Assembly (NCBI GenBank): GCA_938084835.1
Contig: CALKER010000023.1
Location: 1 to 64,000 of the forward strand
Length of the DNA: 64,000 nt
Source: an uncultured Thermoguttaceae bacterium
GTDB lineage: Bacteria > Planctomycetota > Planctomycetia > Pirellulales > Thermoguttaceae
Reading direction: 5' to 3'
Each line of letters begins with the position of its first letter. The first letter of the stretch is position 1. Positions 1 to 10,407 of this stretch are shown here, one piece after another. A program made the position numbers and the translations under genes. The notes under the pieces are model-generated. The model had not been told where the DNA came from. It saw only the letters and a list, made by a program, of their open reading frames with translations, and did not search any database.

Positions 1-22
1 AAGGCGCCATATCCGTCCTTCT

Positions 23-133
23 CACCTAAGGCGATAAATTCGTCACTTCCCACCTACGGTGATCCCTTCGTCATTTCCCAGCCACAGTGATACATTGGCC
101 GGTGTCACCCAAGGCGACCTGATCGTGGAAAAA
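23..133. repeat. Degenerate 28-bp tandem repeat, about four copies
   Basis: Copies begin at 23, 51, 79 and 106, so the period is 28, 28 and 27 bp. Each begins with a version of CACCTAAGGCGAT. Copies 1 and 2 agree at about 22 of 28 positions; copies 3 and 4 are more diverged. The start of copy 2 contains the short inverted repeat CACC-TAC-GGTG. The period is not a multiple of three, so this is not a protein repeat, and there are no unique spacers as in CRISPR. The array may extend beyond the left edge. Confidence 0.6.
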
Positions 134-459
134 GTTGACTCCCCAGCGGGCTGTTTTATTTTCGTAAACACCGAAAGCAACCACCACGAAAGAAGTTCCC
201 CCTGCTTTTACGGGGTATTTGCGACACGTGGAACACCGCGTGATGTCAGACGCCCCTTCGTGCGTTTTACGGGGGCTTTATTTTGGCAAGACCCTTCAGC
301 CATGATAGCCCATGGCTTGCGAGAGCCGCTACAACGGACATCCACCAAGCTCTCTGCGCCGAAGCTCATCCCGCGAACAACCGTTAACGACCCCCCGAAT
401 GAGTGTCCCCGAAGGCGGTTTTTATTTGCCTTAGGGAAGGCCTATGCCAAACTGTAAAA
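134..459. other. Non-coding stretch after the tandem repeat
   Basis: No convincing gene is seen. An open frame runs across it on the plus strand, but its translation has no recognisable motif and it starts inside the repeat array. A CCCC/CGGGG pair around 198-217 could form a weak hairpin. Confidence 0.4.
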
Positions 460-1899
460 TCATAGACTTACCTGAGAACGAAGGCGCTGTAATTCTGATG
501 CGATGTCGGACCAGGGGACATCTCTTGGGTCAGAATTGTGAGAGGCAGCCAAGGCAGCCGCGACACCTGCCGCTTCCCCCATCGCGACTGCATTTCCGGT
601 GACGCGGTAGCTCGAGTGGGCCACAAAATCCCCGCTTATGCACCGTCCGGCAAACAGCAGGCCACCAACATCGGCGGCCACCAAGGCCCTGTAAGGGATA
701 TCGTAGGGCTGCGAGCGAAAGCCCGGACTTGCAATTCCCTTGCTCCTCTTTGGATCCGTGGAATGGATATCGATTGGGAAGGTGACAGTACAAACGGCAT
801 CTTCATGCCGAGTGCCATTTTTCAAATCTTCCACCGTCACACGGTACAGGCCATAAGGGCGTCGGCCTTCCCGGACCCCGATCTGCTCGTTTGTGGCGAC
901 GATGTGGATGTTCCTCCACGGATCGCCGAGCGACCGAAGTGCCTCCACAATACGATGGACTTCTTTTCGTGAGCGAAAGGTGGCGGCGGTGATTTGGGCG
1001 GCATCGAATGCCGACACGCCATATTCGTGGTTAGCCATTAGGCAAAACAAACCGTGGCCCAGATAAAACAAGGTGGGAGCGTGGTACGAAGGATCGTGCC
1101 CGCCGCGCCGTATTTCTTCCAGGAGTCGCCTTTTGGGGTTCCGTTCCCCCGCCGGCTCTGCCAAGCCGCGCACAAACAACTTGACAGCTTCGGGATCCAG
1201 CCCCACAAGCATGGCCAGCATGCTCATGGGTTGGGCCGGGCCTCCGTTTTCTTCACCGTAGTCAAAACGGCAGCCTGCGAAAGCCGCAAGGTCACCATCG
1301 CCGGTGGCATCGATGAACACCTTTGCCTTCCAGGCCTGGCGTCCCGATTTTGATTCGGTGATGACGGCTCGTACCCGTTTTGATTCATCCACGTGAGCAG
1401 CGCAAACACGTGTGAAGAGCTGCACCGCCACGCCCGATTCATGCACCATTTCCTCAAGAACCCATTTCATCATCTCGGGGCGGTATCCAACGGCGTTTTT
1501 TGCCCCCTCGGGATAGGTTACGATCGCGTCCCGTTGTTGGAGACGGTTGATGACTTCTCGGATGACCCCATTTTTGTTACCCGCATCGAGGATCCAGGAT
1601 AGAAGCCCTGCGGTCCAGACACCTCCCAAGCAGCCGTGAACTTCCAACAATCGTACCTTGACACCGAGTCGTCCCGCGGCAATAGCCGCAGCAATACCGG
1701 CTGGTCCGGCCCCGCAGACAATGACATCAGTGTTCTCAACAACGGGAATCCGTCGGGCAGGTTCATTCAAGACCGATGTGTCCTGGCTCGGTTCGAAGAA
1801 AAAGCCAGTCTGCCCGGCACACATCCCACCTCCTATCGTAGAGATAACCAAAGGGTTTGTAACCGACCAGCGCAGGAAATTACGACGTGAATTTTTCAT
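460..1899 (-). CDS. Tat-exported FAD-dependent oxidoreductase (FAD_oxidored family)
   Basis: The protein is 479 residues. It starts at the ATG at 1899, directly before a twin-arginine signal (NSRRNFLRWS), with an AGAGGT-like ribosome site upstream; a longer reading from 1998 lacks a sensible N-terminus. A dinucleotide-binding motif GAGPAG lies near residues 63-68, followed by an acidic residue ending the second strand (RLLE), as in Rossmann-type FAD proteins. A later GGLLFAGR segment and the terminal GEAAGVAAALA region also fit FAD binding. The best match from memory is the FAD_oxidored (PF12831) group, common as exported enzymes in planctomycetes and often linked to carbohydrate use. The substrate cannot be told. 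It is monocistronic here, with decayed DNA upstream. Confidence 0.85.
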   Translation of the reverse strand: MKNSRRNFLRWSVTNPLVISTIGGGMCAGQTGFFFEPSQDTSVLNEPARRIPVVENTDVIVCGAGPAGIAAAIAAGRLGVKVRLLEVHGCLGGVWTAGLLSWILDAGNKNGVIREVINRLQQRDAIVTYPEGAKNAVGYRPEMMKWVLEEMVHESGVAVQLFTRVCAAHVDESKRVRAVITESKSGRQAWKAKVFIDATGDGDLAAFAGCRFDYGEENGGPAQPMSMLAMLVGLDPEAVKLFVRGLAEPAGERNPKRRLLEEIRRGGHDPSYHAPTLFYLGHGLFCLMANHEYGVSAFDAAQITAATFRSRKEVHRIVEALRSLGDPWRNIHIVATNEQIGVREGRRPYGLYRVTVEDLKNGTRHEDAVCTVTFPIDIHSTDPKRSKGIASPGFRSQPYDIPYRALVAADVGGLLFAGRCISGDFVAHSSYRVTGNAVAMGEAAGVAAALAASHNSDPRDVPWSDIASELQRLRSQVSL

Positions 1900-2399
1900 C
1901 GGCGGACCTCTCTGGTCAGGAGTAACAATTGGGATCGTTCGGTTGTGCAATCCACATAAATAAATCTTAGGGAGGCTGTGCACAAACCGCTGTTTCACAG
2001 TATAACATAATATCCCGACATAGGATCACAGAAAGCCTGCGTAAAGAAGGGCTTCATGCGTTGTTCCCATCGCTTACAAATGTAAAGACTTTTGCCGGAT
2101 GTAAAAAAGCCGTTTCCCGCAGGGGTGCGAAATCCCCTCTTCTTCGCCCCTCCGATGATTTTTTCGCGATTTTCCACTCTGCGTAGAACCAGGCGGGCAT
2201 CGATGGCCTGGTTAACTCAGCCGAATCAACGCTCCCTGTCTGGTACTCCTGTCGCTCAAGGAATCGTCCGATGCAGATTGCCGCTACCAACCGTTTTTTG
2301 CTTAGGATGCCCAGGAAGATAGCCTTACCATCCGAACCTTGCAGGAATTTCCGGCCACCATCCCCGATGGGTTCTCGAGGCGTTCCTTCCTCCGGTCCC

Positions 2400-3345
2400 C
2401 AACGAAGCGGCGGAATGACTACCCGGTGTACGTCCCTTAAGGAACGTTGCTGTTGCAGATCGCACTGCGGCATGCCACTGGGGACTCCTATCTGGCCGAA
2501 CTGAGGCCGAACGGCGACCCGCGTCGACTGATCGGGATCCAATCGCAGAAGAAAGTCCCTCACGCCGGAAACATCTCGCCGGTTGAAGAGGTGTTGGGGA
2601 AAGAGCCTTTCCGCACGTATTGGAAGGAGATCTTTGATGAGATGATTCGGCGGTTGGGATAGGTGGTGCCGCTCCTCGGGCGCGACGTAGCGGGAGATGC
2701 AACAAGGCGAAGCACACCGTGGAAAGGTTAGGCGGAGGTGAAGGAGGATGCGGAGGAAAGACTTTCTCAACCCAACACGGGGCCAATACACATGAGGTGG
2801 GGAAGGTGACACGGGTGAATAGCGTGGTTTGACTTTAGGCGGGCGCTGCCGGTCGATGTGAAGCCCGAGGTGATTCTGGGTGACGCGCTCAGCCACAGCA
2901 TCAGGGGGGAGATAGAGAGCTCTTACCGCTGATATTGGAATAGGCTGAGAAGAATTTCCCGGCGGGTCGGATCGAGACCTTGGCCTCTGATAACGCCCGA
3001 CACAAAGCCCGTGCAAGAGATATTACCACGGACAAGAATCGATGGCGTGATTGACTTCCGTTCTCTATGCAAGGACAACGCCGAACGGATGTTACCATGC
3101 GCATGGGAAAATGGTCTCCGACGAGGTGGGTGGTCTGCAGTGTTATGACCGAGTGAGCGACCCGAGGCTGCAGCACAAGATGTCCAACAGTGGGGCTGAG
3201 CCGTCGCGGGAGTCCCTCCACTCTCGTTGCCCAGCGAAGCTTGGGCGGTGGGAGTGTAGCACGAATGAACTTTGTAAGGCGGCGGAGTCGCACGGAAAAA
3301 CGCTGCAAGTGCCGCAAGCGATCGATCTCCAGTGGTTCTCGGCGA
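2400..3345 (+). pseudogene. Decayed DDE transposase of an insertion sequence
   Basis: Pieces of one transposase appear in order on the plus strand, spread over frames and broken by stops. From 2404 the frame reads KRRNDYPV, a stop, then LLLQIALRHAT, LRRLIGI-like and KVPHAGNIS segments and FDEMIRRLG. Later frames give RDVAGDATR, VDVKPEVILGDA and GRIETLASDNA. Finally come CYDRVSDP, a RCPA...GRWEC...LCKAA cysteine block and VPQAIDL. This order (N-terminal helix region, VP..S.F-like motif, GDAT catalytic-strand region, cysteine-rich insert) is what I know from IS4/IS1182-like DDE transposases. At least one stop and several frameshifts make it non-functional. Terminal inverted repeats were not identified. 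Confidence 0.7.
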
Positions 3346-3359
3346 GGGGATTGCACAAT

Positions 3360-3822
3360 CAACCTGTCTGGGCCGGGGTTGCTGTTCCGCTGCTAAGATT
3401 GTTGGGGTGCGCCCAGAAGGCTACTCGTCCCTAAAAGGTCATCCCCGCACGCGGCGGGGTGATTTACGATGGCCAGCCCGTCGAGGGGGTGATAGTTATC
3501 TTCCAATTCCGTCGGGGCCGTGGGGGAAGCCGGAACTGCAAGCGACAGGCCCACCGCGAAAGGTTTGACCGATTCCCAGGCACGCTTCACTCTTTGGACT
3601 TACGAATTAAATGACGGAGCGGCGCCTGGGCATTGCATGTCGACGATCACAAAGGTTAACATCTAGCCCCCGAAGTAGGAGGATCCGGAGAAGGAGCCGA
3701 AGGTGGCACCGCCACCTCAGTACCCCGTGCCCGACCGATACGGAAATCCGAAGACTTCCGGCCTGATTGCCACTGCAACACGCGAAGGGCGCAATGAGTT
3801 TCAATTCATTCTCCAAGACTGA
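3360..3822 (+). pseudogene. Decayed carboxypeptidase-regulatory-like lipoprotein
   Basis: A lipobox-like LLGC (cysteine codon at 3408-3410) is followed in the same frame by a TAA stop and then KVIPARGGVIYDGQPVEG. After a frameshift the text continues as TDSQARFTLWTYELNDGAAPG, then PPPQYPVPDRYGNPKTSGL and REGRNEFQFIL, ending at 3822. This is the pattern of small planctomycete lipoproteins with a beta-sandwich carboxypeptidase-regulatory-like fold (G.V.YDGQPVEGA, D..GRF.L, P..Y..P..SGLT, G.N.F.F.L). At least two stops and one or two frameshifts interrupt it. The true start is not determinable. Confidence 0.7.
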
Positions 3823-4376
3823 AAAGACTGATTTGTTCCAGCCCGCCTCAGGGATTCCAAGCCCTCGATGTAGGGCGCGATAACCGTTGTTCTCTTAGTG
3901 AGAAGCTGCTTGCAGGCTTCTAGGTCCGCCCTGATACAAGATGGGCAGGACGCCCTGGCCCTGTCCGCTTGCGTGGGAGTCAACGACCGAAAGCTCCCCA
4001 ACACACCGAGGCATGGTACTTCTTTCCCATGGTGACACCGCTTGCAGCCCGAGGGTGCAGCCCGCCCGAAGGGAGGGCGGAGGAATACTTGACTAAACTG
4101 GCGCCAAAAGGGGCTCAAGGCGAATCTCCTGGACCTCATCAAGGAAGTTCAACGCGGATAACCCACCCCCGAATAGGTGCGGCGAGGCACCCTTTACGGT
4201 TGACGGCGGCTCTTCCACGGCTTGCGAAAAGACTCCTCAGGGTGGCCGCCTCGTCCCTTTGACCGAGCCCTAAAAGGGGCTGAATGGCAGAAATTGTGAA
4301 GAAGACTGCCCCCGTTGACACAGGCGAGGGTCGGTCCTCCATGAAGATTCCTCATGGCTAAGTTCCGCTCGCTCCA
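3823..4376. other. Non-coding or unrecognisable decayed DNA
   Basis: No intact gene is seen. A minus-strand open stretch (3801-4142) contains CKRCH, which matches the haem-binding CxxCH pattern, but nothing around it supports a cytochrome. It is most likely more decayed sequence next to the two relics upstream. Confidence 0.4.
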
Positions 4377-7124
4377 TCAGCGTTTCAGGGCATGGGGCGC
4401 TGCTTGCAAATAGATGGCCACCTCGATGCTAAAATCCGCTGGCTTTGTCCACATTACCGGGCCGGTCCGAGATTGCTCGAACCGAACTTTTTGTGATTTG
4501 CCGTCAATTGTGTCGAACCACAAGACGTGGTACTGACCCTGCGGGAGCTCCCTCAGCCCCATGGCCCGCCTGCAGTCGTAGGAATAAAGGATGTAAGATG
4601 AGCCGGGTTGGGCGAGAACCCATTTCGTGTCCTGGGCTGCCAGCTCATCGGCAGGTTTCATCCGGAACCAGTCCGTCTGTTCCATAAAGGCCACAACCTT
4701 CCCCGCATCCCAGATGCGATCGCGACGATCCATGCGGGCGGCATTAAGCTGGGCTTCGAGGGCGTGCATTCCTGCCAAAGCACACGCCCAATTGTGCACC
4801 CGTGCCGTGCGCCGGTCGATACTGTGATATTCCGTCTCGTTGCGCATCACGATGAAGACATCTCGGTCGCGCCACGCATACTGCAGATAGGCACGATGCT
4901 GAGCATCGAAGTCTTTCCCATGCGGGGGAATATGAAGCCACGTCACCACATCAATTATTGGATTGTCGCGATAATCGGTGCTAGTCACACCATCGGGGTG
5001 CATGTCCCTCTCGGCAGTTTCAGGAGTTACGAAGCTCTGCACGATGGGATGCTGATAGTTATCCACTTGCCGAATAAGCGCCGCCATTTTGCGAAAGTGC
5101 GCGACCCGACTGCGGGGAAGTTTGTTCGAGCTTTCTCCCAAACCCCACATAATGTTCTTGAGATGCTTGAACCGTCTGACAATGCCCTCGATGAAGCGCC
5201 GTTCGTGGGGATGGAGATTGCCCTCGCCGTCAAGCTTCCAGCCTAAGAGCTCCACGTCAGTTGCATCATTATAAAATTCCAGGTGGACCACTATCCCTCG
5301 TTTTTCGAGCTCTTGCAACCAGTACTCCCATTGTGCGAGGACCTTTTCATTCAACGGCTTGGAAGGATCATGATCCACAAACGGACAATGGGTATCATCA
5401 CCTTCGTCCTTAATGTTGCACCGCCGCATGCGAAACATCATGAAGTGAAATGCATTCACGCCGGTCTGCTCGAGAAAATTGATGATCTCCATCTGGGGAC
5501 CATCGCGGGTGCCGTCGGGAAGCAGTTTCCCGAGGAATAGGAAGTCTTCAGGATTATCTGGCCCACAAAGAAAGAGGGGCCGACCACCATTAATTTTTAA
5601 GTGGCCGGGTCGTCCTCCTGCCACAATAATCTGACCGGGCAAAGCCGCGGGATTATCGAGGGGAACACCCGGGAGCGGGACGAAGCGTTGCCTCGGGGAA
5701 GAGATTTCCCCCGAGCTAGTGGGGCTGCCTGCCCGTGCGACAATCGGAACCACGCCCAGCGGTTTTGAATCCTCCACATCTTGTCGACGAAGTGCCAGAT
5801 AGTCCACCCATGGCAGGTTTCCTTCCCCGGAGAGAATCACCTTCTCGCCACGGCGAAACTCTACCCCAGGAAACACATGGATCTTCCAGCTGGGGATCTT
5901 TCTCAAGAATTCGTACACAAGCTTCTGCTCAGAGCCGGAAATGAGCCGCAACACCCCGGGAACATCGCTATCGGATTTGTAGGCCACCGCAACACCGAGC
6001 ATGGCGGTTGCGGCTGTGGAGGGTTCATCGAAAACTATCCCTAAGCGGGCACGAAACGCCCCGTGGATAGGGGCGGCACAAAGCCGGTGGGATGAGCTGC
6101 GGTGCGATGACGGTTCTAAAAGATACTGTGAGATCTCTTGGAAGTTTTCGGCCTCGAGGCGGACAACATCCTGTTCCAAAATCGGTTTGCGAATTTCTCC
6201 CGGTGTAAACAGTCGCCGCAATTTCTCCGGTGTGGCCTCGGGATCCTCCATCAAAGGGAAATACATCATCCTGGCATCGGAGGGATCCGGTCGTGTGGAA
6301 GTAAGCAGTCTTTCCCACAAAAAATGGAGCGCCGAATTTCCCGTATCCAGCATCCAAAAATAGGGTAGGAACTCCTCGGGAGTTGCGGCGGCCCATGGGA
6401 AGCGCAAGTTGGTGGATGCTGCCGCTACGGTACGATAAGGGCTGGTGCTTAGAAGAGTGTTTTGATCCGCAATTTGAACCCACCGAATCCCAAGCTCGAT
6501 CATCTCCCAATTCCTGGCCGTAAATTTGAAGTTAGGCGCAAAGCCGTCATTCCACCGGCTGAGGGAAATGCAGGACCCACAAGTTTCCGGGGCCGCAGCG
6601 CGGGGTGCCCCCTGGGGTACCTTAGCGGGCCCGGCAAGGATCAGGTAGACTGGAGAGTCAGCGGTGGCGGCATTGATGACCCCTGTCGAATGAGCCACAG
6701 TTTCCGCGTACTCCTTTTGACAATCGAAAAAACAGCTCCTAACAAATCCAAAAATCTCGGCGGCGCCCAGAACGCTTTTGGCGTGTCCCGCCTCCCAATG
6801 AGTATCGCTGGGGGACAGGGTGGAGTGATAGTCGAAAGGCACCAGCTTATCCTGCAGGCCCGCCACAGCCAAAATACCCAAAGCTACAGGCGAAGCAGCC
6901 CAGTCATCCGGGTCGTTAAAATTGCCATAGCAGCTGTAGGCAATCTTTCCATGGAAATCTTTACCGTCAAAAGGCATCTTTCCCTGCACGAATTGCCCCA
7001 AAGGTCCCATCACCAGGTAAACGGAGATCCCGAGCCATGTCAGACAGAAGGGATGGCCTTTTCGAGGGCGAATTCCTGCCCCAGTCCAGTCCGCGCTCAC
7101 GGCAGGAAGCATTGCTTGTCTCAT
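4377..7124 (-). CDS. Exported fusion: nucleoside-hydrolase-like domain plus glycosidase-like TIM barrel
   Basis: The protein is 915 residues from the ATG at 7124, chosen because a strong GAGGGAGGGAGG ribosome site lies just upstream; a reading from 7286 is possible but unsupported. A hydrophobic export segment lies at about 25-48. Residues about 60-330 begin KIAYSCYGNFNDPDDW, which resembles the Asp-rich first strand of nucleoside hydrolases (closest idea: the Sde182-type PF07632 group), and later contain PVYLILAGP. A middle beta region (about 335-490) carries RLEAENF and resembles a carbohydrate-binding segment. Residues about 500-820 resemble an apiosidase/DUF4038-like barrel (NGRPLFL-like start, WGLGES). 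The end (about 825-890, LYSYDCRRAMGL) resembles the Put_collagen_bd domain. The role is inferred to be glycan breakdown outside the cytoplasm; the substrate is unknown. Confidence 0.75.
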   Translation of the reverse strand: MRQAMLPAVSADWTGAGIRPRKGHPFCLTWLGISVYLVMGPLGQFVQGKMPFDGKDFHGKIAYSCYGNFNDPDDWAASPVALGILAVAGLQDKLVPFDYHSTLSPSDTHWEAGHAKSVLGAAEIFGFVRSCFFDCQKEYAETVAHSTGVINAATADSPVYLILAGPAKVPQGAPRAAAPETCGSCISLSRWNDGFAPNFKFTARNWEMIELGIRWVQIADQNTLLSTSPYRTVAAASTNLRFPWAAATPEEFLPYFWMLDTGNSALHFLWERLLTSTRPDPSDARMMYFPLMEDPEATPEKLRRLFTPGEIRKPILEQDVVRLEAENFQEISQYLLEPSSHRSSSHRLCAAPIHGAFRARLGIVFDEPSTAATAMLGVAVAYKSDSDVPGVLRLISGSEQKLVYEFLRKIPSWKIHVFPGVEFRRGEKVILSGEGNLPWVDYLALRRQDVEDSKPLGVVPIVARAGSPTSSGEISSPRQRFVPLPGVPLDNPAALPGQIIVAGGRPGHLKINGGRPLFLCGPDNPEDFLFLGKLLPDGTRDGPQMEIINFLEQTGVNAFHFMMFRMRRCNIKDEGDDTHCPFVDHDPSKPLNEKVLAQWEYWLQELEKRGIVVHLEFYNDATDVELLGWKLDGEGNLHPHERRFIEGIVRRFKHLKNIMWGLGESSNKLPRSRVAHFRKMAALIRQVDNYQHPIVQSFVTPETAERDMHPDGVTSTDYRDNPIIDVVTWLHIPPHGKDFDAQHRAYLQYAWRDRDVFIVMRNETEYHSIDRRTARVHNWACALAGMHALEAQLNAARMDRRDRIWDAGKVVAFMEQTDWFRMKPADELAAQDTKWVLAQPGSSYILYSYDCRRAMGLRELPQGQYHVLWFDTIDGKSQKVRFEQSRTGPVMWTKPADFSIEVAIYLQAAPHALKR

Positions 7125-7346
7125 GCTCGAACCTCCCTCCCTCGTTATGGAACAAGCCCACCACAGCACAGGTTTTAAATCGGCCTTAAGATCTGATAAC
7201 ACGCTTCTTGTTATTGGCTTGGGCGCAATCTTTTCGAGCCACCCGACAGATATCCTTCCTGCCTGCATTTGCCTCGCGTCACGCAAATTTTAACGGAAGA
7301 TCTCCCAGATCGCTTTCGCCGCGGCCGTGAAATTTCCCTCTCAAAT

Positions 7347-8210
7347 TCACTCAAATGTTGCGGGTAAAAACACGTGATGCGTACCCCCTTGAGGCCAGGA
7401 TTTCAACACTGGATAGCGGACCAGACGATCCTGAAAATAATCGTTGTCAGTTCGCAAGCGACGTTTGGCCACGATCACATGGTTTTTGTCCGAGCGACGG
7501 ATCATGTTTGCGCTGAAGGCCGGAAAGACTTCGAGCGGTGATACGAGCGTGCCCCTCGATGGCAGCCCGTAGCTCGGCGCGCAGATCGAGATCTTCCCAA
7601 AGGGTCGCCTAAGCAACATCAGCCATTGCAAGAAAGGTTCTAAACGATGCCGCCCTGGCCCAAAGCCGGAGTTGCCTTTAGCAAAGCTCCGGGCTGTTTG
7701 GCCCCATTCGGCCCGATGAGGCCTGATGTGCCCCTCAGGTTTAATTCCCACGGCAACGGAAATTCCTCATTGATTTGCATACGTTCGAAGCCGAGGCAAA
7801 TCCTCGCCCCGGCAGCTTTGCGCAGGAAAAAGCAACAAATCGGCTCCTTCGGCTCTGGCCTCGGCGAGGCCCTCCAGCATCTCCCCGAGGTGATCGGCCA
7901 CCGTTGTCGACGCCAAGGTGATTTCAGACATTGTGGCGGTAAAGGGCTGAAGCGTGCTTTAAGGGACTTGACCGTCATAGAGCCCGCGACCGACATTCCA
8001 CAACTCTTGGAAGGCGGAATGGCCGCTCCGCCCAAGGGCCGCCCTCCCCGTCCACAAAGCTCCCTCGGGGAAGACGACAACACGAGCCCCCTCACTAGCC
8101 GCCCGCTTCGCCCAGTGAACCATGCGATGACTACTGGTTTCCAGATTGAGTACGACGAGCATTTGGACAAGTCCTATTCGCAGTCTGACACCTTCGCCCC
8201 CGAAAACCAT
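7347..8210 (-). pseudogene. Decayed carbon-nitrogen hydrolase (nitrilase family)
   Basis: The 5' part reads MVFGGEGVRLRIGLVQM and then RAASEGARVVVFPEGAL. This is the standard opening of nitrilase-superfamily enzymes, with the catalytic glutamate in FPE. Further pieces on the same strand but in other frames include EARAEGADLLLFPAQSC, EFPLPWELNLRGTSG and a C-terminal VRYPVLKSWPQGG. Several frameshifts are needed to join them, so the gene is dead. The second VAEGADLLLFP-like segment could mean two partial copies or a recombined remnant. No neighbour indicates the former substrate. Confidence 0.55.
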
Positions 8211-9974
8211 GACAAGACCACCTCGGGGCACATAAAGGGAAAAGCAACTGGGCAGGAGCCAAGGAAGCCGGCGTTGTAACGGCACTGGCACGCTCCAAAC
8301 TCCAACCGAAGGATGAAAGATTTGAGGCGATCACACCATCCCTCCGTCCGGCCTTGAGATCAAGCAGATTGACGCCCATCTCAGGGGTGCCTTCGCCCAC
8401 AGACGAAACGGAAGGGCTACCTTGGAGCTTTCCGAAAATCACCCCGAGAAAAAAGCCCTGCTATCATCACACAATCAGCGTAGTCATCTTTTGTCTCTTT
8501 CAAAAATCACTTTTCAAGCCACTGAGCACTTTCCCGAACAAGCCTCCCAACAAGCGTGGGATAGAGTCACAGCTGCTGCTTGCGCCTGAGGATGCTGTTG
8601 CCGATGCGAACTAACTTTCCCCCGCCATGAGATGATCAGTCGATCTCTCCCACGGGATTCTTGAGGCGAAGAAGTGGGGAAACTCCACAATCTCTCGCCA
8701 GAGTTTAACCAAATGACGTTTTAGAGCCTTCCAGAAAAGCAGGAATTTAGCTGTTTAAAGGGGTTCTGACGCTTCTCGATTGGCACTGTCACAAAGATGA
8801 TAACATCCCACCGTTTTTTCGAGACTTGCTCGGAGGTTTTTTCATCCGGCTGAAGTAGTACCGATACCCCATGTTAACCAGCACCTACCGAAACTCGAAA
8901 CTCCCCTCCGTGAAAAACCGCTGCCCCTCATCAACCAGCATTAAATCCCAGAGGAGTCACCGAAACTTGCCGAATTGCGTAACTTCTCGTTCCCGGGCAC
9001 CCAGGAGCAAATCTTATTCAGCGGGAACCACGGCTTCACTACCGGTTTCAATGGGGGAGAGATTGGGAAGGCCGACAAACCATTTGGTTCGGCAGGAAAT
9101 CGGCTTAGCCCGGTCGTTAAGGTTTGCTTTCTAACACGGGTCAAAAGCCAGCTATCTGCCATAAACCCCTAAGAACGAAAGCAAGACCACGGGCCTAGGG
9201 TCAGCCAAAAACATCCGAATGCCTAAAGGGGGGACAATTGGAAGCACTTCTGGCATGCCGTTTGGTACCACGGGGAAGATGGTTCGAAATATCGAAACAT
9301 CGGTTTGGACGGCATCCAGCACGGCAGCGCTCGTTAGGAAAGCCTGCCGAACAGGCACGCGCCTACCTGTGTGAGAATATGTTAGCATGGGCATCGACTG
9401 ATGGAATTTATGTCAAAAATCTGGGGAACACCAAGTAGGGATTCGTCTTAGCCAAGATGCTCCAGCCGCCTTCAAGGCTTGGCATGCATCCAACTTATCG
9501 CTGGTTAAAATTACGCTAGGCTGCCAGGGCGAGCCGAAATCGCCCTGTAGCACCACTAAAACCAGCTTCCAAAAGCCACCAAGAGTGATCTCCAGCCCTT
9601 TGCGTCCTCCTGCTCGCCCCGCCAATGAAAACCGTAACGCGCGGATCAGACTCTCGGCGGAGCTAACGTTTATCCACAAAATGCTTCGTTTTTCTCTCGG
9701 ATAAATCTTTTCGGCAACCCCCACGCATCCGCAGGGCTTGGCCTGAGCGGACAGGGAGCTGGTTGGGGCACCTCGGCCCTCAAAGGACCCTCAAAGGAGT
9801 TGCTCTTCCGAACCTTTTCAGCTTGGGGGAGGTGCCTTTGTGAAACTCCCCGCCAAGCGATTGGGGGCAAAGTGAGTGGGATCCCACATTTCGGCTGGCC
9901 TACGAATAGGCTCGTGCCGCTTCGTAGGCAAAGCTAACAAACTTGATTCAACCGTCCGAACTGTCATACCTTGT
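8211..9974. other. Long stretch without a recognisable gene
   Basis: About 1.75 kb holds only short open frames on both strands, none with a motif I recognise and none with a good ribosome site. Given the relics on both sides, I read it as further decayed coding DNA. A homology search of the six-frame translation would be needed to name it. Confidence 0.45.
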
Positions 9975-10325
9975 TCACTTTGGGGCGAATAACTTGTGTT
10001 TGAATAGCTCCACCAGTCCCTCTACGCTGGGAGGACCTCCCATTGACACCACTTCGCCATCAAGAGCAAAAATCGGGAGGGCGTTTGCACCGAAACTCCG
10101 CAACAACCGCAGGACTGCTGCGTCGCGTTGGTTATCCAGTTGGCTAACCATGCTGGCGTCAATTATCTGGACTTCCACCTGCCCCAACTCCCTGCGCAGA
10201 GCGGCCACGTAGCTTTGAATCTCCTCCTCCGTTTGTCCGATCGGCCCACAGCAACCAGAGTTGGGTCCACAGGGGAAGGTCAGTGGTAGGTAATAAACCC
10301 GAATGGTCGGTACGGAGGCGGTCAT
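9975..10325 (-). CDS. Small ArsD/thioredoxin-like thiol protein
   Basis: The 116-residue protein has a beta strand start (TIRVYYLPL), then a cysteine cluster CGPNSGCCGP at about residues 19-28. It ends with an FGANALPIFALDGEVVSMGG segment, where a cis-proline and DGE resemble ArsD and small redox-active-disulfide proteins with a thioredoxin fold. Such proteins bind or shuttle thiol-reactive metals or reduce partners. It is the last cistron of a minus-strand run whose other members are an ArsR, an FmdB-like zinc ribbon, an AhpD-like protein and a permease, mostly broken. It appears intact, with a GGAGA-like site before the start. The exact family is uncertain; metalloid handling is inferred from context. 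Confidence 0.7.
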   Translation of the reverse strand: MTASVPTIRVYYLPLTFPCGPNSGCCGPIGQTEEEIQSYVAALRRELGQVEVQIIDASMVSQLDNQRDAAVLRLLRSFGANALPIFALDGEVVSMGGPPSVEGLVELFKHKLFAPK

Positions 10326-10407
10326 CGGCGAAGGTCTCCTTCCGACGGTGCTTCAGTGAGAAATGTCAAAGATTTATCCTGCCAGTTTACAACCAATAAA
10401 CGCTACC

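Noticed and set aside
1-133. CRISPR array at the left edge
   Set aside because: The 28-bp units are contiguous, with no unique spacers between them.
59-457. Plus-strand open frame of 132 codons
   Set aside because: It begins inside the tandem repeat and its translation has no recognisable motif or plausible composition.
2054-3016. Minus-strand open frame of 320 codons
   Set aside because: It is the antisense of the transposase relic, with Arg/Pro-rich composition typical of a shadow frame.
3801-4142. Possible cytochrome fragment with CKRCH on the minus strand
   Set aside because: A single CxxCH can arise by chance, and no signal peptide or distal Met region was seen.
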